This document shows positions 32,171 through 40,602 of a stretch of 64,000 nucleotides of DNA, one piece after another (within the stretch, counting starts at the first letter, position 1; every line of letters starts with the position of its first letter). Position numbers and translations under genes: made by a program. The stretch is taken from assembly GCA_036501025.1 (NCBI GenBank), contig DASYBB010000060.1, positions 68,432 to 132,431 on the forward strand, given 5' to 3'. Under the pieces are notes generated by a model. It was not told the DNA's origin. It made no database searches and saw nothing but the letters and a program-made list of their open reading frames with translations. This DNA is from DASUBV01 sp036501025. GTDB lineage: Bacteria > Actinomycetota > Actinomycetes > Streptosporangiales > Streptosporangiaceae.

Positions 32171-34057
32171 ATGCGACAGGGGCCGCACTCCGTCCACGTC
32201 ACGCGCGACGTAGAGGTGCCCATGCGTGACGGCGTGCCCATGGCTACGGACATCTACCGGCCGGAGCAGGACGGTCAGGTGGTGGCCGGCCCTCTGCCGG
32301 TCATCCTGACTCGGACCCCCTACGACAAGGCGTCCCTGGCCGAGGCGCCGTGCTGGCCCAGGATCTTCGCCTCGCACGGGTACGTGGCGGTGACCCAGGA
32401 CTGCCGAGGCTGCTTCGGGTCTGGGGGTGAGGTCGACTTCTTGTGGCCCGAGGCCGACGACGGCTACGACACCGTGGCGTGGATCGTGTCCCAGCCGTGG
32501 TGCGACGGGCGCGTCGCGATGTGGGGTACGTCCTGGGTCTCGTGGACCCAGACGGCGGCCGCGGCCGCCGGAGCCCCCGGACTGGCGGCGCTGGTCCCCA
32601 ACATGAGCGGCTCAAACGCCCACTCGAGCTCGGTACGGCACGGCGGTGCGGTGGAGATGCGCTGGATCGCGTGGGCGTTCTGGCATTCGGCGCTCAACCG
32701 GCGAGGAGATCGGCGGCCGGAGTGGGTCGACGACGCGCTCAACCGGGGCGCGCCGCAGGTGGCCGACTGGTTGACGCGGCTCCCGCTGCGCCGAGGAGTC
32801 AGCCAGCTGGCCCTGGTCGAGCCCTACGAGCGCTGGGCGCTGGAGCTGGCCACCCGGGGTGACTACGACGAGCGATGGGCCCATCCGAGCGTCCACCCGG
32901 TGGCGCATCTGGAACAGTTCCCCGATGACTTGGGCGTGCTGCTGGTGGGGGGCTGGTACGACTCGTACACCCGGGGGACCTTTGAGCTCTTCGGAGCCCT
33001 CTCGTCCGCAGGGAAGGGGCAGGTGCGTGCCCTGGTAGGACCCTGGACTCACGGGCAGGCCACCGTCGAGCTCAGTTACGCCGGGGACGTGGACTTTGGT
33101 CCCGATGCCGCCCTCGCCTCCTTCCTGGACCTGCACCTCGACTGGTACGACCATCTCCTGCGGGGGGCACAGAACCAGTGCAGTGCCTGGCCGCCGCTGA
33201 GGTTGTTCGTGATGGGAGGAGGGGCAGGTAACCGGACGCCGGCCGGACGCCTCAATCACGGAGGACAATGGCGTGACGAGCAGGCCTGGCCGCTGGCCCG
33301 CACGGATTACCAGCCGTACTACCTGACCGCTGAAGGTTCGCTCCAATCCGAGCCCCCGGACGTCGCAGCCTCGTCCACGACCTATCAATTCAACCCGGTC
33401 GATCCGGTGCCCAGCATCGGCGGCAACGTGTCCTCGCTGAGTGATGTGCGACCCCTGGGCCTCCAGCTCTCCAGCGCCGACTACGGCGCCTTCGGCCAGC
33501 GCCGCTATGACCTCCTGGTGGCCGGCGGGTTTGACCAGCGCGAGCGCGCCGACGTCTTTGGGTGTAAGCCTCCGTACCTCCCGCTGTCCTCGCGGGCCGA
33601 CGTCCTGACCTTCGAGACCCCGCCCCTGGCGGCGGCGACCGAGGTGACCGGGCCTATTGTGGTGGCGCTGTGGGTGACCTCGACAGCGGCCGACACCGAT
33701 TTCACGGCCAAGCTCATCGATGTCTACCCGCCCAGCCCCTGGTACCCGCATGGCTATGCGCTCAATCTGACCGACTCGATCCTGCGCTTGCGGTACCGCG
33801 AGGGTGATTCCGAGGTTCCCTATAGGCCGGGAGAGATCGTCAAGATCGAAATCGAGCTCTATCCCACCAGCAACCTCTTCGCGGCCGGCCATCGAATTCG
33901 ACTCGATATCTCGAGTTCCAATTTTCCTCGCTTCGACGTCAATCCGAACACCGGTGATCCGTTGTGGCGGGAACGCCGACGTCGAGCCTGCGAGAACACG
34001 GTCCTTCACGACTCGACTCATCCCTCGCATGTCGTGCTCCCGGTGATTCCTGGCTGA
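32171..34057 (+). CDS. CocE/NonD-family hydrolase
   Basis: 628 residues, an X-Pro dipeptidyl-peptidase/cocaine-esterase-type alpha/beta hydrolase. RDVEVPMRDGVPMATDIYRP opens the domain, TRTPYDK and VTQDCRGCFGSGGE follow, and the triad is Ser121 (GTSWVS), Asp264 (GGWYDSY) and His294 (GPWTHG). The C-terminal jelly roll ends SHVVLPVIPG. It cleaves esters or amides of bulky acids. AAGGAGG sits 9 bp before ATG 32171. Upstream AT-rich DNA (about 32080-32115) should hold the promoter. A fragment with the same C-terminus occurs at 47886-47993. Confidence 0.93.
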   Translation: MRQGPHSVHVTRDVEVPMRDGVPMATDIYRPEQDGQVVAGPLPVILTRTPYDKASLAEAPCWPRIFASHGYVAVTQDCRGCFGSGGEVDFLWPEADDGYDTVAWIVSQPWCDGRVAMWGTSWVSWTQTAAAAAGAPGLAALVPNMSGSNAHSSSVRHGGAVEMRWIAWAFWHSALNRRGDRRPEWVDDALNRGAPQVADWLTRLPLRRGVSQLALVEPYERWALELATRGDYDERWAHPSVHPVAHLEQFPDDLGVLLVGGWYDSYTRGTFELFGALSSAGKGQVRALVGPWTHGQATVELSYAGDVDFGPDAALASFLDLHLDWYDHLLRGAQNQCSAWPPLRLFVMGGGAGNRTPAGRLNHGGQWRDEQAWPLARTDYQPYYLTAEGSLQSEPPDVAASSTTYQFNPVDPVPSIGGNVSSLSDVRPLGLQLSSADYGAFGQRRYDLLVAGGFDQRERADVFGCKPPYLPLSSRADVLTFETPPLAAATEVTGPIVVALWVTSTAADTDFTAKLIDVYPPSPWYPHGYALNLTDSILRLRYREGDSEVPYRPGEIVKIEIELYPTSNLFAAGHRIRLDISSSNFPRFDVNPNTGDPLWRERRRRACENTVLHDSTHPSHVVLPVIPG

Positions 34058-34121
34058 GCCGCCGGCACGGCTGATCCCGCGCCCACCCATCCGGCGCCGC
34101 GGCCGGAGCATCCGGGAGCGG

Positions 34122-34766
34122 TCAGGTCATGAAGAGGCGCCCGTTGCGCTGGTCGTCACTGGTCCGCTGGGCGGAGTGCTGCGCGGGTATAGCCGGGCTG
34201 TCAGCGGGCCGGCTCCCCTCCGCCGCTGCCCTGATGATGGCGCGAACGCGTGCCTCGGGGAAGAACACGGTCAGGTTCCTCGCCGCGGCCAGGGCCCGGT
34301 CGCGGCCCTCGCCGCCGAGCTGGAGAGTTGCCCGCACGGCATACACCGCCGCCCGGCGCCGGACACCCGCGCGGTAGAGCCCGACGTCGGTACTGATCGT
34401 CACGCCGTGAGCGTCCGCCAGCTCCAGCGCCTCAGCGGTGATCTTCTTGCCCTTGGCCGAGTTGCACTCCTGGTGCAGCAGCTGCAGATTCCACCGGCGA
34501 TGCGGCCCGCCGTACACCCGGGGCACGATGTGATCGATCGCGGTGCCGGGCGGCGAGTCCGGCAGGCAATCCCCGCACCACGGGCACCGCCAGTGCTGCG
34601 CCTCCACCAGCTCGGTCATGAACGCCAGGCTGTGCGATGCCCACGGCCCAACCTCGCCGTCATACGGCTCTCCACCAGCCCGGCCGCCGAACGGCCAGGG
34701 ACAGAACCTCTCCCCGGCAGGCACCGCCAACCCGCACACGCCGCACCAGCCAGCCTCAGCAAACAT
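34122..34766 (-). CDS. HNH endonuclease-domain protein
   Basis: 214 residues. Two zinc-binding cysteine pairs (WCGVCGL at residues 8-11 and CPWCGDCLP near 62) flank the HNH core: TAIDHIVPRVYGGPHRRWNLQLLHQECNSAKG, with H-x(13-14)-N-x(8)-H spacing and a final C-N-x-x-K-G, the classic HNH beta-beta-alpha metal finger. It should nick or cut DNA. The C-terminal 100 residues are helical and end in a low-complexity tail. HNH proteins of this type stand alone, in restriction loci or in mobile elements; nothing nearby identifies the context. It is followed on the same strand, upstream, by the membrane protein at 34876. Confidence 0.83.
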   Translation of the reverse strand: MFAEAGWCGVCGLAVPAGERFCPWPFGGRAGGEPYDGEVGPWASHSLAFMTELVEAQHWRCPWCGDCLPDSPPGTAIDHIVPRVYGGPHRRWNLQLLHQECNSAKGKKITAEALELADAHGVTISTDVGLYRAGVRRRAAVYAVRATLQLGGEGRDRALAAARNLTVFFPEARVRAIIRAAAEGSRPADSPAIPAQHSAQRTSDDQRNGRLFMT

Positions 34767-34875
34767 GAGGTCAAGCTAACCGGACCGTCCGACATCACGG
34801 CAGTTGCCGATGACTAGCGAAGGGGACATCGCGACGGCTGACCCACGGCGCGACCTGCTGACCCCCGGCCAGCGC

Positions 34876-35550
34876 TCACTTTGACACGACTTCCTCACCG
34901 GGAAACACGGGTGTGGTCATGACTTGCCTCCAGGCCACGTCCTGGTAGCGCATGAGCGCCGCCAACGCGGCGATGGCGACCACAGCGCCCACGGCGAGCG
35001 CTACCACGAGCGAATGACCGGCGACGATCCCGGCGAGCAGCCCGGCGGCGGAGCCGGCCAGCACCGCCGTGATCACGCCAACCATCCCGGCGACCGTCAG
35101 GAACCCCTGCCAGAGGCCGCCCCCCAGCCCCTGAACCCGAAGCCGTTCCGGCGGGGCAACGCTGAGCAGGTAACCGACCAGCTCAGGCGCCTGGTCAAAG
35201 TAGTAACCGCGAAGCCATGCGATGCGTCGCGCATACCTGTGATCCTCTATCCCCGACTGCATGACCCGTTCGAACGTCACCAGCCCCACAAAGGCCAGGG
35301 TGGGCAAGATGATAAGGCCGAACGCGTAAAAGGCCGCGCCGACCTTGGTGGCGGTGGCCAGCAGCCCCAGAGCGACCAGTCCGCCGCTCACCGTGGTCAG
35401 GAACATGCTCGCCCGCCCGGTCGACTCCGAGATCGTTGACGAGCGAGCCCCCTGGAGGGTGAAGTGCTCCGTCGTCACAAATGCGACCGCTGTCGCGCTG
35501 GAATTAGTATCGACCTGATCGGCCTTGTTATCCGGTTCGCGGTTGTCCAT
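34876..35550 (-). CDS. Four-helix membrane protein of an unnamed actinobacterial family
   Basis: 224 residues from ATG 35550. A polar N-terminus is followed by EHFTLQGARSSTISESTGR, then two helices (ASMFLTTVSGGLVALGLLATAT, AAFYAFGLIILPTLAFVGLVTF), a loop with ERVMQSGIEDHRYARRIAWLRGYYFDQAPEL, and two more helices (WQGFLTVAGMVGVITAVLAGSAAGLL, VVALAVGAVVAIAALAAL). I recall many uncharacterised homologues sharing the TxxxARxxTISExxGRASxF pattern; this may be a membrane effector in a conflict system, but nothing here proves that. An in-frame ATG at 35568 is possible. GC bias is lower in the first third. Confidence 0.7.
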   Translation of the reverse strand: MDNREPDNKADQVDTNSSATAVAFVTTEHFTLQGARSSTISESTGRASMFLTTVSGGLVALGLLATATKVGAAFYAFGLIILPTLAFVGLVTFERVMQSGIEDHRYARRIAWLRGYYFDQAPELVGYLLSVAPPERLRVQGLGGGLWQGFLTVAGMVGVITAVLAGSAAGLLAGIVAGHSLVVALAVGAVVAIAALAALMRYQDVAWRQVMTTPVFPGEEVVSK

Positions 35551-35999
35551 GATAGTGTCGGCCCCCAATTCTCCCGGGAAGTCTGACCGTGGCTATACGG
35601 GCCGATTGCTGCGTAGCCAGAGGACGCCGGCAGGAATGCGCAATGCCGGCCTCATCTGCAGTGCACCGGCGAACCGGGCCAGCCTGCCCCCGAGCCGCGC
35701 TTCCTGGCGTCGGCCAGGCCGAACCATATCCAGATGACCTGCGCGGCTGCTCCCAAGCAGCATAGAACCCAGGTGCCAGTCCGGTGGGCCGGCCAGTCCG
35801 CAGCTCAGCGCGGGCAGCGGCCGGGCCGGGGCCGGTGGCACGGCGGGCCGAACAGCTCCGGGTGGGCCGGGAGAAGATCCGCTCCTACTGGCCTGCCGCG
35901 AACGCAACAGGACCGGGCGAGAAGTCATGGACTAATGGGTCCCGACCCCGGGGTATCACGGTCGTATCGCAGTTCAGCCAACACGAACGGGAGACCCTG
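35551..35999. other. Intergenic region, possibly decayed coding DNA
   Basis: 449 bp between two divergent genes. Reverse frames over 35640-35800 have a few protein-like stretches (VIWIWFGLAD on one) but no start or domain, so old coding DNA is possible. The last 60 bp include an ACGGGAG ribosome site for the SnoaL-like gene at 36000. No repeat is evident. Confidence 0.35.
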
Positions 36000-36404
36000 A
36001 TGTCCGAGCCCTATTCACTCCCCACCGAACCCGAAGGCATGGCCGCGTCGCTGACTGAGCGCTTTAACTCCGGCAAGATCAGCGCGATGATGGGCTTGTA
36101 CGACCCGGATGCAGTGCTCATCGCGGATGACGGGCGAACCGTCACTGATCGCGCCGAGATCGCTGCCCAACTCGAGCGCGATCTCAGGCTGGGCCTGCCG
36201 CTGAAGGCCAGGGCGCGCCATGTGTTCGTTACCGGCGATATCGCCGAGATCGTCCTGGACTGGTCAATTGATGGCACGCTTCCGGACGGCGAGCACGTGC
36301 ACGTGGAAGGCTCGGCAAGCGATGTCGCGCGCCGCGGCGCGGATGGAGTCTGGCGGAACCTGATCGACAATCGTCGTGGGACGGCGGTGCGACAGCCCGC
36401 CTGA
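36000..36404 (+). CDS. SnoaL/DUF4440-like (NTF2-fold) protein
   Basis: 134 residues. MAASLTERFNSGKISAMMGLYDPDAVLIADDGRTVTDRAEIAAQL is the usual first helix and strands of a DUF4440/SnoaL-like barrel, followed by HVFVTGDIAEIVLDWSIDGTLPDGEHVHVEG and VWRNLIDNRRG at the end. It should bind a small ligand; no function can be set. ATG 36000 is preceded by CGGGAG. It stands between the divergent membrane protein and a 345-bp empty stretch, without partners. Confidence 0.75.
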   Translation: MSEPYSLPTEPEGMAASLTERFNSGKISAMMGLYDPDAVLIADDGRTVTDRAEIAAQLERDLRLGLPLKARARHVFVTGDIAEIVLDWSIDGTLPDGEHVHVEGSASDVARRGADGVWRNLIDNRRGTAVRQPA

Positions 36405-36749
36405 CGCGTGCGTGGTCGCCGAAGGACTCGGGACAATCGTGCGGATATGGCTGCGTAACTCCTGACCTGGGGATCTCTGGGCTCTTTCGGGACGCGGCGG
36501 GCGGTCGCTCCTGCGTACACCGACGAGGAGCTGGAGAGCCCGCGGCGGCTCCCGGAGATCGGCCGGTCGGCGACCGGACCAGCGGGCAGGCGATCATCCG
36601 CGTTCGTCCGCGAGGACTCCGAGAGAGCGGCAGGTTATGCCCTCCTCGCAGACGCCCTACCGAACGCGGCCGGCCTTCAGACGAGGCCCCCGGCCCCGCT
36701 TCCTCCTCGGCCTGCGAACGACACCACGTCGTCCGGATGCACGCCCCGG
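36405..36749. other. Intergenic region without a recognised gene
   Basis: 345 bp between convergent genes (SnoaL-like forward, truncated haemoglobin reverse). A forward reading near 36510-36700 (VAPAYTDEELESPRRLPE) looks slightly protein-like but lacks a start, so decayed coding DNA is possible. No hairpin of terminator strength was found. Confidence 0.35.
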
Positions 36750-37181
36750 CTAACGTTGCGTAGGTGACAGAGCCGGTGCGGGTATGAACTCGGACGGCAG
36801 CGGGGTTCCCGTCTGGCCCGAATCTGCTTCGACGATCTCTCCCTGCAGGGGCGCAAGTATGTTCAGCAGCTCATCCTGCTCGGCTTTCCCCACGTTGAAG
36901 TCGTTCAGGGTTGCGACGACGTCGTCCACGAAGGCCTGGAACTCGCCGCTGGTCACGCCCATGTTGTGATGCGCCTCGGTCATGCTGCGTCCGGTGTACT
37001 TGCACGGACCGCCGGTCGCCTGACAGATCTGGTCGACGAACTCCTTGACCAGCCGGTCTACGTTGGTCCTGGCGTACTTCTGGTTGATGCGGTCGTCCTT
37101 CAGCTGGCGAGCTGCAACGGCGCGGACGACTGCCGTGATGGCGTCGACTCCGCCGAGGCGGTCATACAGGGAACGCTCCAC
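36750..37181 (-). CDS. Group I truncated haemoglobin
   Basis: 143 residues. SLYDRLGGVDAITAVVRAV at the start, FVDQICQATGGPCKYTGRSMTEAHHNMGVT with the proximal F8 histidine (first or second His of AHHNMGV), and FQAFVDDVVATLNDFNVGKAEQDELLNIL at the end match the trHbN-type family. It binds haem and oxygen or NO, often for NO detoxification. GTG 37181 (VERSLYD) is chosen because GGGGGG lies just upstream and the longer frame adds a non-family Arg-rich leader. The C-terminal 25 residues are extra. It lies alone between two decayed stretches. Confidence 0.88.
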   Translation of the reverse strand: MERSLYDRLGGVDAITAVVRAVAARQLKDDRINQKYARTNVDRLVKEFVDQICQATGGPCKYTGRSMTEAHHNMGVTSGEFQAFVDDVVATLNDFNVGKAEQDELLNILAPLQGEIVEADSGQTGTPLPSEFIPAPALSPTQR

Positions 37182-37442
37182 CGTTCCCACCCCCCTTGGT
37201 GCTTTCGTGGCCAGCGATCTCGCACCTGCTCGCTGGCGCCCCAGCACCAGACTACGACGCTGCCCGCCCTGCCGCTACAGTCAGTGGCGACTCATTGCTC
37301 TACGTGATCCGTGTTCTGGGCGTAAGTCTCGGGCGCTGCCTTTCGCGCGCCGGCATCCTCTCCGGGCCGCCATCACGGCGAGTGCGCCACCGAGCCGGCA
37401 TCGGTGAATTCCCGCAGCGGATCCGCATCGCGTCATCGGCTA

Positions 37443-37733
37443 TCAGCTGTGCTGCGGACTCCCGTTCCGGCCGCGCAGCGCGGCCAGGCGGCCGTGCATT
37501 CCGGCGATGGCGTCGTTGCGCTGATGCACTTCGATCGGGTGGGGAAACAGCGGCCCGCCGTCGTGCCAGGCGACTGAGATCTGGCCCGACCGGGCCGTGT
37601 TGATCGGCCGGCACCCCAGCCGTGCGAGACGCGCGCTCTCCTGCGCGAGGTCCGGGACCATCCACGAGACGTGGCTCACCGCACCCGGGGCGACGCCGTA
37701 CGCGGCGGCGAGGCAGTCGTCGATCACGTGGAC
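37443..37733 (-). pseudogene. VOC-family protein, C-terminal fragment
   Basis: About 96 residues on the reverse strand: DDCLAAAYGVAPGAVSHVSWMVPDL, ARLARLGCRPINTARSG, ISVAWHDGGPLFPHPIEVHQ. This is the second half of a VOC-type domain (the HPIEV Glu is a typical metal ligand). No N-terminal half precedes it; at 37733 it abuts the segment carrying a methyltransferase motif on the other strand. It is therefore a truncated relic, probably from a gene downstream of the methyltransferase. Confidence 0.6.
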
Positions 37734-37886
37734 CTGTGCTGCGGCCCGGGCGACCTGGGGCGCGCGATCTGGCAGCGCTACCCCGGGGCGCAGATCGACT
37801 TCATCGATCGTGACCCGCTGCTCCTGTCGATCTGCCGCGGGGTCAACCGGCTCGAAGGAGCGCCCGGCACGTACAGGCAGCAGGTC
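37731..37886 (+). pseudogene. Inverted segment carrying the methyltransferase SAM-binding motif
   Basis: The forward strand reads VDLCCGPGDLGRAIWQRYP, then GAQIDFIDRDPLLLSICRGVNRLEG, a perfect class I methyltransferase motif I and acidic loop, with no start and nothing useful after GTY. The part that should come before it lies on the opposite strand just to the right (37881-38057). Both ends carry GACCTG in inverted orientation (37731-37736 and 37881-37886). Flipping the segment restores RALRAADL-CCGPGD in one frame. It is the middle of a broken methyltransferase, inverted through a short repeat. Confidence 0.65.
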
Positions 37887-38057
37887 AGCTGCCCGCAGGG
37901 CCCGTTCCCGCGGGAACGGGAGGCAGGCGGCGGCAATCTCCAGGTCGCGCTCCTTGGCCGTGCCACCTTGCTCGGCCTGCCACAGGCACAGGAGCTCCGC
38001 TTCGTGGCCGCTGATCCGCGCGTCGAGCTGCGACTGGTCGATAGGTGGCTGCTGCAC
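37881..38057 (-). pseudogene. Methyltransferase N-terminal fragment
   Basis: From GTG 38057 the reverse strand reads about 59 residues: PPIDQSQLDARISGHEAELL, then CLWQAEQGGTAKERDLEI, and ACLPFPRERALRAADL. This is the helical lead-in that precedes motif I in SAM-dependent methyltransferases. Directly after AADL the frame changes to unrelated residues, because the motif I segment is inverted (37731-37886). With that segment flipped the frame continues. The C-terminal half of the enzyme is absent, so the gene is dead. Confidence 0.6.
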
Positions 38058-38142
38058 CGGCCGGCCTCCAGACTGTGGGCGTCCGCTCACGGTGGCAGGT
38101 CTCCTGGCCGGGCGTCTTGTAAGAAACTGACCGGGACAGTGC

Positions 38143-39048
38143 TCACGGCCGGGCAGCCGGAATGCCCCGCACGAACTCCGACGGCGTGGCGCCGGCAAAT
38201 GCCGTGAACTCCCGGATGAAATGCGGCTGATCAAAATAACCGCAGTCAGCTGCGACATCACCCAGGCGCAGCGCCGGGTCCTGGCCGGCCAGCGGCACCG
38301 CCCCCTGCAGGTACGGTCTCCGGGCCGAGCCGGGCAGCGCGTCGAAGGTGAGCGCCTCAACTGACCGGCTGAACCGCAGCAGCATGCCGGCCTTCTTGGG
38401 CGGCAGCCCGAAACAACGCCGGAACTGCTGGATGAGATGGCGCTGGCTGCACCCGGCAGCGGCAGCCAGCGACTCGGCCCGCGCTTGACCGCCGGCCCGG
38501 GCCAGCCTGTCCCACGCCTGCTCGATGCCCGGTTATGCGGCAGGTGCGGCGGCCGGGGCGACGCGGCGGCCGATGAGCCGCTCGATCGCATCGAACCGCT
38601 GCGCCCAGCCGCGGGCCGCCATCACGTGGCTGCTCACCAGTGCCGCGAGGGCCGGGTCAACCTGGCCGAGCAGAACGGTCTGGCCCGTCAGCGCATCCAT
38701 GGCGGTGCGAAGGAAGAGATGCGCGCCAAGCGGGGTGAACCGCACCACCATGAAGGACCGCTGCCCGGTCGCCTCGCTGAGGTGATAGCGCGTCTGCAGG
38801 CCCGTCACCCACGCCCCGTCCAGCCGCTGCGCGCAGCGGCTGGATCCGGCGTCCACCTGCGCGTGGGGAGCGCCGAAGTTCAGCACCATCGGCACTTCAG
38901 CGGCCGGGAGATGCCGTTCGCGCGCCAGCCGCACCAGCGACGACGACGTCGCAAAATAGCCGTGCACATACCGCCGGAGACGCAGGTCAGCAGCACGCTC
39001 GGCCTCATCCCACCGGCCGAGCTCCGACACGCACTCCGTCACCCGCAC
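38143..39048 (-). pseudogene. AraC-family regulator interrupted by an in-frame stop
   Basis: The reverse strand encodes an AraC-type regulator in one frame: LRLRRYVHGYFATSSSLVRLA (sensor start), VVRFTPLGAHLFLRTAMDALTGQ, then AAAGCSQRHLIQQFRRCFGLPPKKAG and VAADCGYFDQPHFIREFTAFAGATPSEF (both helix-turn-helices). A single TAA (38535-38533) cuts the frame between the sensor and DNA-binding domains, and the reading frame on both sides is the same. A sequencing error or a recent nonsense mutation are the two explanations; no frameshift is needed. The start is uncertain (GTG near 39048 is a guess). It lies upstream of the broken methyltransferase on the same strand, consistent with a decaying operon. 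Confidence 0.7.
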
Positions 39049-39141
39049 AGGCCCGGCACCCACTCTGCCCACGCTACCGGGCCGGCCGCCGGCCGGAAAA
39101 CGGCCGGGCCGGCCGTCAGATTCCCGGTTCATCCGGTTTAC

Positions 39142-40161
39142 TCACCTATCGGGTTCATCCTGGTCGCTCGGATTATCTGGCTCGGCAGGCTCGGACACAG
39201 GTGACGGCGTGTCGAAGTAAACGCTGACATGCTCGAAGCCCTTGCTCCGCTGCGCTCTGGCCTGCCTGGAATAGGAGCGGCGGTCTGCGGCGGTCAGGAT
39301 CACGTTGTCGGTGAAGGGGGTCAGCAGCGACCTGGGGTACATGCGATTGACGTGCACGACGTTGATCTCAGCGCAGAGCAGCACGGTCGTGGCGGTGACG
39401 TACAGGAACGCCAGCAGGCCCAGCACGACAGCGAACACTGCGTTGGTAGGGCTGGCATGGCTGACCTGCCGCACGAAAATGACCCCGAACGTCTGCAGGA
39501 GCTGCCAGATCACCTCCGCCGCCAGTGCGCCCGGCACAACGTCGCGGACCGACAGGCGCCGCGCCGCCGCGAAGCGGAACGCGAAGACGAACAGCGCCGC
39601 GCCCGCCACTACGGACACCGCCAGCGCTATGACCCTCGTGGCGGTGCCGAGGAAGCCGCCACCGACGCTGCCGAGAATGGTGAGGGCGGTCGTGACCAGA
39701 AAGGCCAGTCCCGCTGTACCCAGGAGCACCAGGCTGCGGCCGCGTGCCCGGAGCGGATTGGGCCGGTTGTTGCGGGACACCCCCCACATGGTGTTGGTGG
39801 CGTACTGAAACGCCTGAGCCACCCCCAGTCCCCCGTACAGGGATCCCAGGATGCCCACGGTCAGGCCAACCGGGCCGCCGCCCAGGCGCCGGGGCCGGGC
39901 CAGGTCCACGCCGATCACCGGAAACTGGTGCAGCGCCGAGGTGAGCACCTCATTCTGCAGCCTCGGATCATTCGCGAGGACCAGGCCCAGGACTGTCGAG
40001 AGCACCAGCAGCAGCGGGAACAGCGACACGAAGGCGTAGTAGGTGAGCAGCGCCGCCAGGTAGGCGCCGAAATCGTCGAAGTACTTGTACACCACCGCGA
40101 GCGGGAAACCCGCCCACCGGTGCTTCCGCTGGAACCGGTCCAGGCGCCCCGTGATCGCCAC
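39142..40161 (-). CDS. YihY/BrkB-family membrane protein
   Basis: About 339 residues from GTG 40161. LDRFQRKHRWAGFPLAVVYKYFDDFGAYLAALLTYYAFVSLFPLLLVLSTVLGLVL begins the family pattern, and the last third (VVLGLLAFLYVTATTVLLCAEINVVH) contains the C-A-E-I-N ending typical of YihY/BrkB. Six membrane helices are visible. The C-terminal 60 residues are charged and cytoplasmic, with a Pro/Asp-rich end. GAGGTGG precedes the start. Function is unknown for the family. It differs from the first copy at 8804-9682 in N-terminus and tail. Confidence 0.85.
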   Translation of the reverse strand: MAITGRLDRFQRKHRWAGFPLAVVYKYFDDFGAYLAALLTYYAFVSLFPLLLVLSTVLGLVLANDPRLQNEVLTSALHQFPVIGVDLARPRRLGGGPVGLTVGILGSLYGGLGVAQAFQYATNTMWGVSRNNRPNPLRARGRSLVLLGTAGLAFLVTTALTILGSVGGGFLGTATRVIALAVSVVAGAALFVFAFRFAAARRLSVRDVVPGALAAEVIWQLLQTFGVIFVRQVSHASPTNAVFAVVLGLLAFLYVTATTVLLCAEINVVHVNRMYPRSLLTPFTDNVILTAADRRSYSRQARAQRSKGFEHVSVYFDTPSPVSEPAEPDNPSDQDEPDR

Positions 40162-40602
40162 GCCACCCACCTCACCGCAGATCTGCCAGTCGCATGGCAG
40201 CGCCAGCCGAACCGGCGGGGTCAGTCCCCGCACTCACCGTGTCCTGTGCTGACTCAGCAGCTCAGCATTCCCGTCGGTTAGGCACATGTTCCGGGGCAGG
40301 CGCACCCTAACTCACGATCGAGGGATAGCCGCATCCGACGCGGCGGCCGCGGCCGCTGAATTGCTTGCTGTATGACGTGCGGAGCCACAAGCCAGCCGGG
40401 CGCGGCCGTGCACCGGCTGATCGGCGCGATGACCGGCGCGGCCACCACAGCCATGGTGGCAGCCGGCGACCAACTCGGGGACGCAGCTCCCCCAAGTGGG
40501 CGCTGACCATCAGGGACGACCACCTCGCCGCCCTGGCCGCCTCGCCCGCGGCAGAGCGGGACGGCGCCGCCCCGCAGCCCGGCGCTGACATAGGCTGGCG
40601 GC
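40162..40602. other. Intergenic region without a recognised gene
   Basis: 441 bp between divergent genes (BrkB protein reverse, BPL_N lipoprotein forward), expected to contain both promoters. A short forward frame from ATG 40374 exists but is Gly/Ala-rich with no domain. No repeat or strong hairpin was found. Confidence 0.4.

Noticed and set aside
32612..34111. 499-codon open frame antisense to the CocE gene
   Set aside because: CocE has an intact triad and ribosome site; the reverse frame shows no motif.
37443..38591. 382-codon reverse frame as one gene
   Set aside because: It only joins, by chance, an AraC shadow, the methyltransferase N-terminal fragment, the antisense of the inverted segment and the VOC fragment.
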